DNA of 64,000 bases, taken from positions 347,773,617 to 347,837,616 of the forward strand of contig NC_061513.1 in NCBI RefSeq assembly GCF_022539505.1, given 5' to 3'. Position numbers and translations under genes: made by a program. The DNA is from Lolium rigidum. Lineage: Eukaryota > Streptophyta > Magnoliopsida > Poales > Poaceae. Position 1 is the first letter of the stretch; each line of letters opens with the position of its first letter. Shown one piece after another: positions 44,130-54,289 of the stretch. The notes below the pieces were generated by a model. It saw nothing but the letters and a program-made list of their open reading frames with translations. It was not told where the DNA came from and made no database searches.

Positions 44130-45998
44130 TTAGTTCTTAGCACGCAAAGGCCAATGTGCGCCGGCCATCACCGCTTCGATTTCCCAGGTCTCTCTTGGGC
44201 AATTTGTCATGTTCTTGCATCCTTGGGCGGTCACATACAAATTACTCTCAATACGAACGCCACCAAACCTTTTATAATTTTCAATCACTTCCCACTTGAA
44301 GAACTTTGAGGAAATTGGGTCATCTCTAACAGGCCCCAGCAAAGCATCGATGAAGTAACAGCCTGACTCGACAGTAATAACCATCCCTTCTTTAAGTTCT
44401 CTAATGGTTCGCAAGGCGCTTAGTCCTGGCTCCTTTGGCCTCTCCGAGCCTTCAGGGTAGCCTCCAACATCATGGGTGTCAATTCCAAGTAAGTGCCCAA
44501 GACCATGAGGCATGAAAAGAGCTCCCAGCCTTCGAGCCATCATATCGCCAATATCACCTTGGATGATGTTTTCTTTCTCTAAAGATTCCAATATTCTTTG
44601 CTCTGCCAGCTTGTGCATATCAATCCATTTTACTCCCGGGCGCATATGTGATATAACGGCATTATGAGCCTCAAGGACAGCATTGTATACTACTGTCTGG
44701 TGTCTATTAAATCTCCCATTTATAGGGTATGAACATGTGATGTCGGTGCCATAGAAATGGTATTCAGCTCCCATGTCCATCAGAGCCATGTCTCCATCCA
44801 CTAGTGTCCGGTCATTTGGAGCTGCAGCATGCCCATAATGTAGTACAGAACTGTTCTCTCCGGTAGCACATATACAAGTGTAGGAGCAATGTCGGCAGGC
44901 TCCGTACATGTAAGCGTGATGAAGAAAGATGCTTTCTAACTGAAATTCCTTCATTCCTGGTTTCGCTCGTCTCATAACCTCAATGTGTGCTTCTGAGCTA
45001 ACATCATTAGCGTACTGAAGGACGGCAAGCTCCATATCAGACTTTATAACACGACATTCAGTTATGATAGGATGAAGCGTGCTCGAGTCGGTGTCAAAGT
45101 ACTTGTCCATGCCTTCAAAGCTAGCAGGTTTCGAGTAATTTCCACTGTCGGTGCTCTTTCCATGTAAGAGGAAAAGAAGAGGCTTCCCATGCTCATCACT
45201 GGACTGATTTTGCAAGACCTGTGCAAGCTCATCAACATAGAAGACCTTGTCAACCTTGTACATATCCTTGAAATAAGACGATGGTTTTATTTGACCCATC
45301 CAGACAGCGTAGGCAGGTGGCAACCTTGGAGCGAATAGGATGGACTCTCCGGAGGCAATGTCGAGTGCGCCATAGAAGCCGGGCTCTCGCACGCCGAAGA
45401 GATAGGCAAAGTAGCTCTCCTGCCTGAAAAGCTCGACGTGATCGGTAGAGTCACGAGTCCGCTCCTCGCCGCCCTGGAGGAGGACAAGGCCACGGAGAGG
45501 GCGGGTGGAGGCGGTGAGATGGGCACGGAGCGCAGCGACGAGTCGCTCGCGGTTGCCGGCGTGCAATTCCATAGGCACTCTGGGTGGAGCAAGAGCGGAA
45601 GAAATCTTCTCTGGCGTCTTCCGACGACTCGTCCGGTCGGCCACCGTCTTACAGGCCAGGCCCAAGAGACCCTGCACGTCGAGGTAGTTGGCGGCGAGGA
45701 TGAGGCTCATCAACGTGTCATGGTCCATTCCGCCGACGAAGTCGGCGTCGAAGCGCTCCAGGTCGGGGTTGACGACGGCATGCGCGGCCTCATAGTGACA
45801 GGTGCAGTAGTCGACAACGCGAGCGAGGATGCGGCCGGTCACCTTAGGCAGCGGGATCACGCCGGCGCCGGCGCCCGCGCCGTCGTCCTCCAGCATGTCC
45901 CGGATCAGCATGGACGCCGCCGCCATAGTCTCTGCCTGGACCACGAGCTCCTCGCCGTCCGAGCTGCGGAGCATCACGGTTTTGCTGCTAGTCACCAT
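44130..45998 (-). CDS. SKP1 domain fused to Xaa-Pro dipeptidase (prolidase), single exon, 622 aa
   Basis: Start chosen at 45998 (GCAATGG context, where SKP1 proteins begin); the frame is open back to 46085. Residues ~5-60 match the SKP1 POZ fold (MLRSSDGEELVV, VIPLPKVTGRILARVVDYC). Residues ~88-130 match the SKP1 dimerisation part (FDADF, LILAANYLDVQGLLGLACKT, KTPE). The C-terminal F-box-binding end of SKP1 is absent. From residue 143 a full prolidase follows (480 aa): AMP_N-like domain, then the M24 pita-bread domain with all five metal ligands: DMGAEYHF, TDITCSYP, MPHGLGHLLG, VITVESG and GGVRIES. Prolidases cleave Xaa-Pro dipeptides in the cytosol. The usual VEPG is VESG here. No intron interrupts 1.87 kb, suggesting a retrocopy. 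The fusion is seen in sequence; its expression is not. Confidence 0.85.
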   Translation of the reverse strand: MVTSSKTVMLRSSDGEELVVQAETMAAASMLIRDMLEDDGAGAGAGVIPLPKVTGRILARVVDYCTCHYEAAHAVVNPDLERFDADFVGGMDHDTLMSLILAANYLDVQGLLGLACKTVADRTSRRKTPEKISSALAPPRVPMELHAGNRERLVAALRAHLTASTRPLRGLVLLQGGEERTRDSTDHVELFRQESYFAYLFGVREPGFYGALDIASGESILFAPRLPPAYAVWMGQIKPSSYFKDMYKVDKVFYVDELAQVLQNQSSDEHGKPLLFLLHGKSTDSGNYSKPASFEGMDKYFDTDSSTLHPIITECRVIKSDMELAVLQYANDVSSEAHIEVMRRAKPGMKEFQLESIFLHHAYMYGACRHCSYTCICATGENSSVLHYGHAAAPNDRTLVDGDMALMDMGAEYHFYGTDITCSYPINGRFNRHQTVVYNAVLEAHNAVISHMRPGVKWIDMHKLAEQRILESLEKENIIQGDIGDMMARRLGALFMPHGLGHLLGIDTHDVGGYPEGSERPKEPGLSALRTIRELKEGMVITVESGCYFIDALLGPVRDDPISSKFFKWEVIENYKRFGGVRIESNLYVTAQGCKNMTNCPRETWEIEAVMAGAHWPLRAKN

Positions 45999-46112
45999 TG
46001 CGATCGCTCTCGCTCTCGCTCCTATAGAACTTGATCGATCGTATATATCGCGTGTACTAGTCAGATGAATCGATCGGTGGGTCAAACAATACTAGAGACG
46101 CGGCGCGCGCCC

Positions 46113-46126
46113 AAATATATATAAAT
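46113..46126 (-). promoter_or_regulatory. TATA box of the SKP1-prolidase gene
   Basis: ATTTATATATATTT on the minus strand lies about 115 bases upstream of the chosen ATG. This places transcription start near 46085, so the first usable ATG would be the SKP1 one at 45998. Confidence 0.55.
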
Positions 46127-46139
46127 CAGGGGAAGTCGG

Positions 46140-46665
46140 AAGCGGTCGATGGACACATATTCGAGTCCGAATCGGTCACGAGTCTGAGTTTGTACCGACA
46201 AGTTAATAACGTGCGACAAAGGGTTTTTTTTTTTTTGCGAATTACAAAGGGTTTTTTTTATTTTATTTTGAGTGGAACGTGCAGAAAACCTAGAGAGAAG
46301 TAGAGGGAATTTACGGAACGCAATGGCTTCAACTTTTCTTCTGTTACACCGGAGCGACCATGATCATGTCCACGCCACCAAGCTTCCACCACACCAAAGC
46401 TGCAGCTCGAGGGGGAACTTGACGACGGGACATCATCCAAGCATAACTTGAGGATCCAAAGGAGGAGGGGTCTTGCGGCGACGCCTCCAAGGTGGTGCAT
46501 GGCACGAGAACGGGTCGTCGTCATCGACAGAGACCAAGGTCCTAGGATGCTTTCACCCAAACCCAAAACCACCACCCCTATAGCTCAGCTAGGTCCACAC
46601 CAAAAACAGAACATCTTCCAAGGTGTTGGGGATATTAACATCGGCAACAGCTACGGCCTAGTGCA
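46140..46665. other. Upstream flank of SKP1-prolidase, no gene recognised
   Basis: Contains poly-T stretches near 46225 and 46250 and a GC-richer segment at 46320-46640. I recognise no domain on either strand. The sequence continues at 47534 after element F. Confidence 0.5.
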
Positions 46666-47533
46666 TGTTAGACCAATATGCTTGTTGTATTACCAGGGGG
46701 CCAAAGGCCACAATATATAGTACATGTACAGGTGCAAATATGCAGGAAGCCCCCTAACATATGGGGAAACTACAATATACAGATATATACTTCTAACACA
46801 CTCCCCCCCTCAAACTCATGGTGGATCCACAACACTGAGTTTGGAGAGTAAGAAATCATGCTGCGCTCGAGTCTGTGCCTTCGTAAAGAAATCCGCCAAC
46901 TGCAAATCTGAAGGCACATAATGAACCGTAACAACATCATCCTGCACCTGAGCATGTGTGTAAAAGACATCCACAATACGTTTTTTTTTCAGAATCAACT
47001 CATATCAGATCGGAATTAGGTACCGATCGAATAGATGTCGGTCGAAAATCACCTGCAAGACGTAGGACGACAGCGGGAGATGACCCGGGCGGAGGCGAGG
47101 CGAGCGGGCCGATTCCCGGCTGGGCGAGAGCGGGGGCCGACGGGCAGAGCGGGGAATCGAGCGCAGGGGCGAAGCAGGGGGAGGACGAACCAGCGACGGC
47201 CGGAGAAGATCGGGGCGAGCCGGGCAGGCGGCGGGGATGGTAGAGGACGGCCCAGCGACGGCCGGGAAGAGGAGTTCCGGCGACGGCCGGGAAGATAAGG
47301 TTTGGCGATGGTCGGGAAGAAGCCGGCGGCGGGGCGGCCGGGAACAAGTCTTCAAGAAAAACGTCTGTAGGGAGAGGAGGACCAATTTTGCTCTGATACC
47401 ATGTTAGGCCAATATGCTTGTTGTATTACCAGGGGGCCAAAGGCCACAATATATAGTACATGTACAGGTGCAAATTTGCAGGAAGCCCCTAACATATGGG
47501 GAAACTACAATATACACATATATACATCTAACA
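46666..47533 (-). mobile_element. Copia element F, internal deletion derivative (868 bp)
   Basis: Two LTRs of 132-133 bp (46666-46798 and 47402-47533; TGTTAG...CTAACA) flank only 0.6 kb. On the minus strand a tRNA-iMet primer site (complement at 47390-47401) follows the right LTR. Next are a GC-rich leader and the last ~55 codons of a Copia polyprotein with DLQLADFFTKA, ending at 46816. A purine tract lies next to the left LTR. Flanks GTGCA and GTGCC are probable target duplications with one change. The element kept only the ends needed for replication in trans. Confidence 0.88.
46816..46998 (-). pseudogene. Copia F polyprotein C-terminal remnant
   Basis: Codes for DVVTVHYVPSDLQLADFFTK and a short basic tail, the end of Copia RNase H. 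Everything from gag to most of RNase H is missing. Confidence 0.82.
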
Positions 47534-47620
47534 GTGCCGACCTAGCAAAGCCACCCAAGGGCGCTAGGAAAGCCGCCAGCAACCGAAGCAAGACCGTGTA
47601 AAATCAGCTTGCGAGAGGGT

Positions 47621-49800
47621 TGTGACACTAAGGGTGTCGAGGGTACTCCTCGCCAATGCCCTCCGATAGGGGCTTAGGGTTGATGGAATCCTGCAAGCTG
47701 ACACGAGACATCGGTTCACAGACAAGCGGGGAGACGATTTACCCAGGTTCGGGGCCCTCGATGACGTAAAACCCTTACGTCCCGCTCGTCTGTTCTTGAT
47801 TATGATGATAATGGGTTACAATGGGGTGCCGAATAGTTCGGCTGAGATCTCGTCGAGATGGCTATTCCTAAGGTGACCTAGCTCTAAGCTTTTGCTAGCT
47901 AAGATTGCTAAGATTGATTGTGTCCCTCGGCAGCCCCTCTCCTGGCCTTTATATAGGAGGCCAGGTCTCAAGAGTCCTAACCGAGTACAACTAGGTTTAC
48001 AGCAGTTTTAGATCCGATCTTTCCTTGTTCGACCGCTTCCTTGTCTTGCCCGTCAAGGAACCTTCTGGTGCACCGTCCTAGTGGCCCATCTCGCCTTCAA
48101 ATGTCTTCATGGGCCTCCAATTAATCAATACAGGATAGGGCAATGTTGGTTACCCGAAGGGTAGTGCCCACGTCAGTAGCCCCCGAGTGTCTAGCCGAAG
48201 ATAGTTCGGGTAGAGACTAAAATACGTCTCCTCCTGATGTTCTTCTCCTTTATTGTCCTTGTTCATCTTGAATCTGCTTCATCTGCTTCATCTTGCAATC
48301 CGTGCGTAGACTCAGGTTGTACCACTCGAATGTTCTCTTCTGTCGAAGTTTTTCGCAGGTCTTCATAGGTCATTTGACATATTTTCTTTATGCAAGGGAT
48401 AATGAGTAACGTGCCCAACTTTTGTTGGTTAACTGCCGATGGCAAAACAACGTTACCCTACACAAAATCAAGTCCCCGGGCATGATCCTGGAGTGCAAAA
48501 AACTTCTATCAGGTGTGCATCACGCGCTCCCGATGGGAGTAGTAGCCCCCGAGTGTCTGGGTGCGAGCGCTTGCAACCGAGTGCAGACTCAAACCTTCTT
48601 CCTTCGACTCGCTCATTCCGTCGAGTCTTCATTTTATCGGGTGCGCGTCAGCGCTCCCGATGGGAGTAGCCCCCGAGTCTAGGTACGGATGCTTACAATC
48701 CATGCGTAGACTTAAGTCCTTCATCCGATAACTTTCCATTTTCCCTTCGAATGCTTCTAGTTTTTTTTATGACGTCACTGATGACGTGTAATTGCTGTGG
48801 GCTGATTGACAGGACGTGACCTGACGGGCCTACCCTAGCTCTGCGCGGGCAGTTTTTAGGGCTTGACCATTGCACGCGTGGCGATCGAGGTATCTCCTCA
48901 ATTTTCCCACAACGTGGGAATAATGGGCCGCCGGTTCCACTCTTTCTTCAAGCGCCACGTGCTTACACAGCACTTATCTTTTCCTCAAAATCTCCAAAGG
49001 GCGAGAAATCTCTAATCTTCTCCACGTTTTCCGTAGCATCTTCTCATTCTTCTCCTTCTTCCTCCCTTTGCCGTTGCTGCGCCGCCACCACCTGCTTTTC
49101 CAATCTTCATCAGATCTCACAATGGTGAAGAAGAAGAATCCTGCCGCCGCTGCCAGTTCCACCAGCGGAGGAGCCGCCGCCAAGTCCTCTTCTTCTCTTC
49201 CGAAGGGGAGCGCTCCAAGTGCTCCTCCCCCAGCTCCGGCGCCGCCAGCGCCGTCGAGTTCAAAGGTCAAGCCCGGAGATTGGGTGGCATCAACCGTCAC
49301 CAAGCGTGACGAGAAGAGATCCCGAAGCCTGGGATTGATTTCTTCCGAAGAGGGAAACGTGATCCTTCCGAGTGCGATTTCTCGGCCTGACCCCCTGCTG
49401 GCTTTACCGTGATGTTCTTATCTTTCATGTACCGAGGCCTTTCGCTTCCTACTCATGGATTCCTCCTCCACCTCTTGCGGACGTACGAAATTCAACTATG
49501 GCAACTTACCCCCAACTCAATCCTCCACGTTGCTGTGTTCATCACCCTTTGCGAGACGTTTCTGGGTATCGAACCTCATTTCGGTCTGTGGAAAAAGATC
49601 TTCTATGTGAAGAGATACAACAGTAGTAATGGATACTTTGTCACCGGAGGAGTGGGGTTTGTAGCCCGTTCAGAGGTCAATTACTTCAATTTCCCAATGA
49701 GAGAGTCCGTGCAAGGGTGGAGGCTGAAATGGTTTTACATCAAGGACTCCCTGTCACCCGAATCTCAGCTTCCTTGCTTTGCCGATGTTTATTAACATCA
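47621..49800 (+). mobile_element. Fragment of a Gypsy-like LTR retrotransposon
   Basis: Starts TGTGACACTAAGGG and shows the kind of sequence seen in cereal Gypsy LTR and leader regions: CCCAGGTTCGGGGCCCTCGA near 47750, GTAGCCCCCGAGTGTCTAGC near 48176, and the repeated word GCGCTCCCGATGGGAGTAG at 48524 and 48649. The leader is followed by a frame with a gag-like domain at 49121-49793. No second LTR, primer site or pol is found, so the limits are approximate. Confidence 0.6.
49121..49793 (+). pseudogene. Gag-like protein with PF04195-type domain, frameshifted
   Basis: Starts MVKKKNPAAAASSTSGG with a low-complexity Ala/Pro/Ser stretch. It breaks near 49395, where the homologous frame continues in another phase: GLSLPTHGFL, LTPNSILHVAVFITLCETFL, GLWKKIFYVKR. 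This matches the domain known in Pfam as putative gypsy-type transposon (PF04195, Transposase_28), found in many cereal Gypsy LARDs. It ends at 49793, shorter than the family. Confidence 0.7.
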
Positions 49801-51664
49801 TCTCTGATATTACCATGTCATCCTGACAAACTAGGTTCATTCGTAGCTCTGATTCATCAACCGGATGGATCAGACTTCAACAGCTAAGCATGGCTAAGCA
49901 TATCATATATAAGGCTCTAGCGATGCGATCAAGCTCAACCTAGTTTTGCTGGGAGCGGTGGATGAGGAACTTTAGGCTACAAGGATAGATTGTGCACACA
50001 TAGGATATCTACAACTGCCGATAAAACATATTTGAAGCGTATGCAATATGTAATAACCAGAAGTAAAAGCATTTCGAAACCATATATGAACCAGGTTAGG
50101 GCTTGCCTTGTCCCTCGTTGTTCTGATGCTGCTCTTCGGTGGCGTTGATCTGAGGCTCGCGTTCGGTCCCTATCGAGAAGAACCAAATACCAGAAAGGAA
50201 GAGCACAATCAAGACAAGGTACAATGCAATGCACATACAACATGATGACATGTCATATTAAAGGGGTTTGGGTAACCCTAGGTGCATCGATGGAAATTAA
50301 AGGGGTTCGGCTTCGAACCTCGACATATGAGAGGGGTCAAATTAGGGTTTCTACTAAGGCTCATATTTAATTGGTTCAAAAATGTATGAAACATGGATAA
50401 ACAACTAGGATTTGTTTTTCTGATCATTTTGATATATAAATTTATATTTTTCTGATTTAAAATGAATTATTTATGAATTTCTCAAGTTTAATTCATTTTA
50501 AAACAATTTCTGAAAATTCTATAAAAATAATAAAAGTTTAACAATTTGGACCCACATGTCATAATTTTATTATTTTCCAAATATTTCCTAAATTAATAAA
50601 ATCCTGACAGATGGGGTCCACCTGTCATTATTTTTCTATTTACAGAAATACAGAAAATAATATAAGAAAATAAGAAAAAGAGATATGGCGTCAGCATGAC
50701 GTCATACTGATGTCATGCCGGCCATGAGCTCTCTGGGGAGCTCGGCCTGAGCTCAATCGGGCGATTCGGCCGCGATTGAGCCGCGCGCGCAGGGGGAAAG
50801 GGGCGGCTCGACGCGGCGGGCCGTTTGGTGGCGGCGCCGCCTCGGATTGGTCGCCGGAGCGCGGCCGGCGTCGAGGAGAGGCGGAGGCCGGGGCAGGTAG
50901 CTCGACGCGGGCGGGCTAGAGGGCGAGAGAGGGGAAACGGAGGGCACAGGGAGGTGCGGAATCTCACCCTGACGCCGATGGAGTCGACGGCGACGGCCGG
51001 GGGAGCTCGCCGGCGCCGGAATCGACGGTGGCCGGCCCGCAGATGCCCGGCTAGGGTTTGCTCTAGGGGGCGCGGGAGAGCGTGGGGGAAGGGGAGAGTG
51101 GGGGATAGGGTTCGGGCGGCGGCGGAGGGGGTACTTATGGCCGCCAGGGGGCGGCGGCGGCGATCTTGGCGCGGCCGAGCTCGCAGCTGCTGCCAGCGAG
51201 CTGCTTGCTCGAACGGATGAAGGGGATGACCCCGACCATTTTGCAGATAACCCCCTGGAAAGATTTCGGGGATGGTTTGGGCTGTGGTGGGTTGCTGTTG
51301 GGCCGAGTTGGGCTGCGGCCAGAGAGAGGAGAGAGTGGGCTGAGCCCAGGGAGAGAGAGAGGGGTTTCTCTCTTTTCTTTTTCTGGTTTTCTTTTTCTCT
51401 TTTCAAAACCCAATTTCAAATCTGTTTTGAATTTTTGTTTGAACTCAAATTTTACAGAGAATTTATAAACACACATGGGCTTATTGAAATAACAACAAGA
51501 CAATGTTGCCTAATAAAACTTGCAAGATTTGAAGGAGGAAGAAATAGAGAATAATTTGCACAACTCAAAAAAATGGAGATGCAAATTTTGCTCAAATGCA
51601 AACTAAATGCATGAAATGCACATGATCTCTCATTTATTTAGATAAACAAGGTTGGGATGTTACA
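49801..51664 (-). repeat. Probable LTR-like retroelement fragment inserted in Copia G
   Basis: On the minus strand it begins TGTAACATCCCAACC at 51664, exactly where the Copia G integrase stops, so it is probably an insertion or breakpoint. The sequence goes through an AT-rich part, a GC-rich leader-like part (50750-51350) and again AT-rich sequence. Long Pro/Ser/Arg-rich frames in the GC-rich part are compositional. I could not find its other end or a target duplication. Confidence 0.45.
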
Positions 51665-53924
51665 GTTTTGGAGAGATTCTGGTAGAAGGAGAATTTCTTG
51701 ACGAAGGCGGCTACCAGCATTGGAGTGAAGGCTAGCAAAGGGAAACACTGTTTCATCAAAGACAACATCGCGTGAAATATAAACACGGCCAGAAGCAATG
51801 TCGAGACATTTAACACCTTTGTGCATATGACTATAGCCAAGGAAGACACATTGTTTGGAACGAAAGGCTAATTTTCTTTGATTGAAGGGACGAAGATTAG
51901 GCCAGCATGCACAACCAAAAAACACGAAGAGAAGCATAATCTGGTGTTTTGTGGAGTAGTCGTTCCATGGGTGTTTCATGATTAATGACCTTGCTAGGCA
52001 ACATGTTAATGAGATGTGTGGCGGTTAGGAAGGCTTCATCCCAAAATTTGAGTGGCATGGATGCATCTGCAAGAAGAGCAAGGCCAACTTCAACAATGTG
52101 GCGATGCTTTCTCTCGGCAGAGCCATTTTGCCGATGTGCATGGGGACATGACACATGATGCTCAATGCCTATCTTTCGAAAGAAGGAATTTAATTTCTCA
52201 TATTCACCACCCCAATCGGATTGGATGGCTAGAATTTTTTCGTCAAATTGGCGTTCAACAAGTTGCCGAAAATTATGAAACACTTGGAAAACATCGGATT
52301 TTTTCTTGAGAAGATAAATCCATGAAAATTTACTAAAATCATCGATGAAGCTTACATAGTACTCATATTTCCCTACAGACATAGGTGCTGGTCCCCATAC
52401 ATCGGAGAACACAAGTTGCAAGGGATATGTAGATGCACTAGTAGACCTCTCATAAGGGAGTTGGTGGCTTTTGGCTCTTTGGCAAGAGTCACAAACCGAC
52501 TCAATGCTAGGTTTATTTGAATGGGGAAGTTCATAATTGCTAAGAACTTGTTGAACAATGCGAAAGGAAGGATGTCCTAAACGACTATGCCATCTGACAG
52601 CTGAAGGCTTGGAGATGCTAAAGGCATGTTTATTCTTGATGGATGGTGAAGATATCAACGGGTAGAGGCCACGCACACATCGTCCTTTAAGAAGAATTTT
52701 CTTCGTTGCCTGATCCTTGACATAAAAATACCACGGGTGAAATTCAATAAACACTTGATTATCTCTAGTAAAGCGATGAACTGAGACAAGGTTTTTGGTG
52801 GTATGTGGAACATGAAGAACATTTTTTAGATGCAAGGATTTAGAGGGGGTTTTAACAATTGCATGACCAACATGACTAATGTTCATACCTTGTCCATTGG
52901 CCGCATGAATCTGCTCACGGCCGGTGTATTTCTCCTTCATGGTGAGCTTGTTGAGCTCACCGGTGATGTGGTCGGTGGCGCCCGTGTCACCATACCAGTT
53001 GGTGTCCACGCCGTATGATGCAACGTTGGCGCCCTTCTCCTCTTCTTCTTCATCCTCGGAGTAGCGGTGCCAGCACTTCCGAGCCTCATGGCCCGGCTTG
53101 CCACGGATTTGGCGAGTGACAAGGTCACGGTCCTTGTGGCCGCTCCTCGCCTCCTCCACGACGGCCACCATTGCCGCCGCGCGCGCCGACGGCCATGGCC
53201 ACGGCTGCTGTAGCCCCGGCCTCCTCTGCATCCGCCACGTCCACGCGGTCCGCCACGTCCGCGCTGCGCCGAGTTGACGGAGGAACCTCCGCCGGTGTCA
53301 CCACCAAGCAGCTCGATGCGGCTGTCGTAGGCGCAGACCTGGGCGTACAGGTCGCCCACGGTGAGATCTTCTGCTCCATTAACCCCAATGGCGGCGAAGA
53401 GAGGGTTGTAGGATTCGTCGAGGCCGGCGAGGAGATACTCGACGAGCTCTTCTTCATCAATTGGCCGGCCCGCTGCGGCGAGCTCATCAGCGAAGCCCTT
53501 CATCTTGGTGAAGAACTGGGCCGTGGTCATGTTCTCCTTTTTGTTTTGGCCGGTGCGACGCGCAGATTGGAGATGCGCGTTCGGGACCGTGAGGCGAACA
53601 TGGACTTGATCGCGCTCCAGACATCTGCCGCTGTTTCCATCCCAATAACAGAGATGAGAATATCAGGTGAGAGAGTATTTAGCAGGAACGATAGAACCTG
53701 CTGATCCGTCGCCACCCATGCGTCGTAGGCTGGGTTGGCCTCCTGGGGCGGCTTGCCGTCTTTTTCGACGGTGATGGTTTCCGGCGGAGCATCCGTCTTG
53801 GTGTCGAGGAAGCTCGTCAGACGGGCTCCACGGATCGGCGGAAGAACTCGTGGACTGCCGAGAGAAGGTAGTTGGATCTGGTCAGCTTCTCGCTCACGGC
53901 TAGACCGGCTAAGGGATTCGTCAT
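51665..53924 (-). pseudogene. Copia G gag, protease and integrase (truncated)
   Basis: Gag starts at 53924 (MTNPLAGLAVSEKLTRSNYL) but meets a frame change and TGA near 53830. The core continues with VATDQQVLSFLLNTLSPDIL, AADVWSAIKSMFASRSRTRI and DELAAAGRPIDEEELVEYLL, then an Arg/Gly-rich tail. A later frame gives GDTGATDHITGELNKLTMK (protease), WHSRLGHPSF and CDSCQRAKSHQLPY (zinc finger), then the integrase core: VFSDVWGP, IDDFSKFSWIY, QSDWGGEY, NGSAERKHRHIVEV. Frame changes occur near 53540, 53100 and 51930. The last codons at 51665 encode the region after FDETVFPF. Confidence 0.9.
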
Positions 53925-53972
53925 GGCGACGGTGGTGAAGCGGCGAGGCTGTAGATGTGTTTCAGGAAGTCG

Positions 53973-53984
53973 GCTCTGATACCA
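53973..53984 (-). promoter_or_regulatory. Primer binding site of Copia G (tRNA-iMet)
   Basis: Minus-strand TGGTATCAGAGC, two bases from the LTR edge. Confidence 0.92.
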
Positions 53985-53986
53985 TA

Positions 53987-54231
53987 TGATCGCTAGAGGG
54001 TTTTGGTTTTAACGATGGGGACTTCCATCGGTTGCGTGTTAATTTATATGCCAACATCGGCAGAGGATAAGTACACGGAAGGTTACAACAAACAGAGAAA
54101 AGGAAGGGATGATCCTGATCTTATAGTTTACGATCGGATCATCACAAATATATCTGAACTCCTATCTATCTCTATCTGAACTTCCGTCAGGGTTTAAACT
54201 GAACTTCCGTATCATAACAGATACTTCAACA
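53987..54231 (-). repeat. 5' LTR of Copia G (245 bp)
   Basis: Minus strand TGTTGAAGTA...CTAGCGATCA. Single LTR in the window. Its outer edge joins the GST remnant. Confidence 0.85.
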
Positions 54232-54289
54232 CGCCAGACCGGCAGTCAAAAAGGTCGTCTCCCTCATGGCCAAGGACTTTAGTGGATGA
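54232..54289 (+). pseudogene. Remnant of duplicated GST gene (last 19 codons including stop)
   Basis: Encodes RPAVKKVVSLMAKDFSG and a stop, matching the end of the GST at 42296-43168 with one changed residue (Asn to Lys). The sequence 3' of it also matches the 3' region of the intact GST. The 5' part of this copy is not found in the window; Copia G lies at the break. Confidence 0.93.

Larger units (their letters stand above)
51665..54231 (-). mobile_element. Copia retrotransposon G, 5' half (LTR to integrase)
   Basis: Minus-strand order: 5' LTR (54231-53987), tRNA-iMet primer site, gag, protease, integrase. It stops at 51665 before RT. The outer LTR edge abuts base 54232 inside a GST coding sequence, so G inserted in the duplicated GST gene. 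The RT half and 3' LTR are not in the window to the left, so a deletion or later insertion removed them. Confidence 0.9.

Noticed and set aside
45438..46034. 198-codon + strand frame opposite the SKP1 part
   Set aside because: Antisense shadow; the minus strand has clear SKP1 and prolidase homology.
50753..51406. 217-codon Pro/Ser/Arg-rich minus-strand frame
   Set aside because: GC-rich leader-like sequence with open frames on both strands and no domain.
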